Assembly: GCA_002344895.1 (NCBI GenBank)
Contig: DDUR01000024.1
Span: 134,902 to 198,901 of the forward strand
Length of the DNA: 64,000 nt
Reading direction: 5' to 3'
From: Ignavibacteria bacterium UBA2333
GTDB taxonomy: Bacteria > Bacteroidota > Ignavibacteria > Kapaibacteriales > Kapaibacteriaceae
Every line of letters begins with the position of its first letter. Within the stretch, counting starts at the first letter, position 1. Shown piece by piece: positions 63,971 through 64,000 of the stretch. The notes beneath the pieces were generated by a model. It saw nothing but the letters and a program-made list of their open reading frames with translations, was not told the origin of the DNA and made no database searches. The position numbers were made by a program, and so were the translations under genes.

Positions 63971-64000
63971 CCCTCTCCCCTCTCCCCTCTCCCCTCTCCC
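63971..64000. repeat. CCCTCTC heptanucleotide tandem repeat
   Basis: Thirty bases, slightly more than four copies of CCCTCTC, begin 14 bases after the preceding stop and run off the window edge. The tract is all pyrimidine on the plus strand. Its true length is unknown. Confidence 0.85.

Noticed and set aside
1..64000. tRNA and rRNA genes
   Set aside because: GTTCGAA-like T-loop words, for example near 32544 and 2241, lie inside proteins with no cloverleaf arms, and no rRNA-like stretch was seen.
1..64000. TAnnTTTG matches as promoters in general
   Set aside because: About 30 chance matches are expected in 64 kb on both strands. Only those in gaps near a start were kept, at low confidence.

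Overview
The window is a gene-dense (roughly 90% or more coding) stretch of bacterial chromosome with about 50 protein genes. No rRNA, tRNA, CRISPR array, insertion sequence or phage gene was seen. Gene content points to the Bacteroidota/Chlorobiota (FCB) group. Large secreted proteins carry C-terminal beta-sandwich tails like type IX secretion sorting domains. There is an LptD of the Bacteroidota style, very few clear Shine-Dalgarno sequences, and some TAnnTTTG promoter-like boxes in intergenic gaps. A basal lineage such as Ignavibacteria or Kapaibacteria would fit, but that is inference. Base composition looks close to balanced GC.

Layout. 1-2046: 5' part of a secreted multidomain protein. 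2172-13085 (minus): a tightly packed run of a LolA-like exported protein, lptD, glmS, a MeaB-type GTPase, an M24 peptidase, a TPR protein and an M3 peptidase, mostly joined by 4-base ATGA overlaps. 13198-18647 (plus): PTPS-type pterin synthase, folE, rnhB, a sodium-solute symporter, a CDP-alcohol phosphatidyltransferase, ftsY and two small membrane proteins. 18625-19520: SixA-like phosphatase and a VOC protein. 19621-25552 (plus): a short ComEC, a YfiH-type laccase-domain protein and a fused E2-E1 2-oxoglutarate dehydrogenase. 25694-37069 (minus): exported protein, Ppx/GppA, methylmalonyl-CoA mutase, an OmpA protein with thrombospondin type 3-like repeats, TPR proteins, a CPBP protease, small proteins and rpmB. 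37265-43283 (plus): uvrA, a UPF0104 membrane protein, a TrxR-like ferredoxin-NADP reductase and a GH113-like lipoprotein. 43319-48496 (minus): two tandem paralogous secreted proteins, a DUF6580-like membrane protein and sucC. 48562-58798: phnD-like binding protein, DUF948/YtxH pair, kdsC, tex, prmA, small membrane proteins, mfd and tsaB. 58730-63957: secreted beta-helix protein, a cysteine-rich secreted protein and a large secreted BNR-type protein. The window ends in a 7-base tandem repeat.

Functionally, the envelope dominates: LPS transport (lptD), Kdo and amino-sugar supply (kdsC, glmS), OmpA, TPR lipoprotein-like factors and secreted surface proteins. Central carbon genes converge on succinyl-CoA: the fused 2-oxoglutarate dehydrogenase, methylmalonyl-CoA mutase with its MeaB chaperone, and succinyl-CoA synthetase beta. 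DNA repair (uvrA, mfd, rnhB) and translation-related genes (rpmB, prmA, tsaB, tex) make up the housekeeping part.

The most unusual signal is at nucleotide level: twelve well-formed copies of a paired GGGGC motif, AAGGGGC-n-AAGGGGC with the two units one helical turn apart. They are scattered about every 5 kb on both strands, in genes and gaps, and in different reading frames. Other points worth a look are a 40-bp near-perfect inverted repeat between mfd and its divergent neighbour, the actinobacterial-type E2-E1 fusion, a eukaryote-like PTPS motif next to folE, the tandem secreted paralogues, and the heptamer repeat at the window end.
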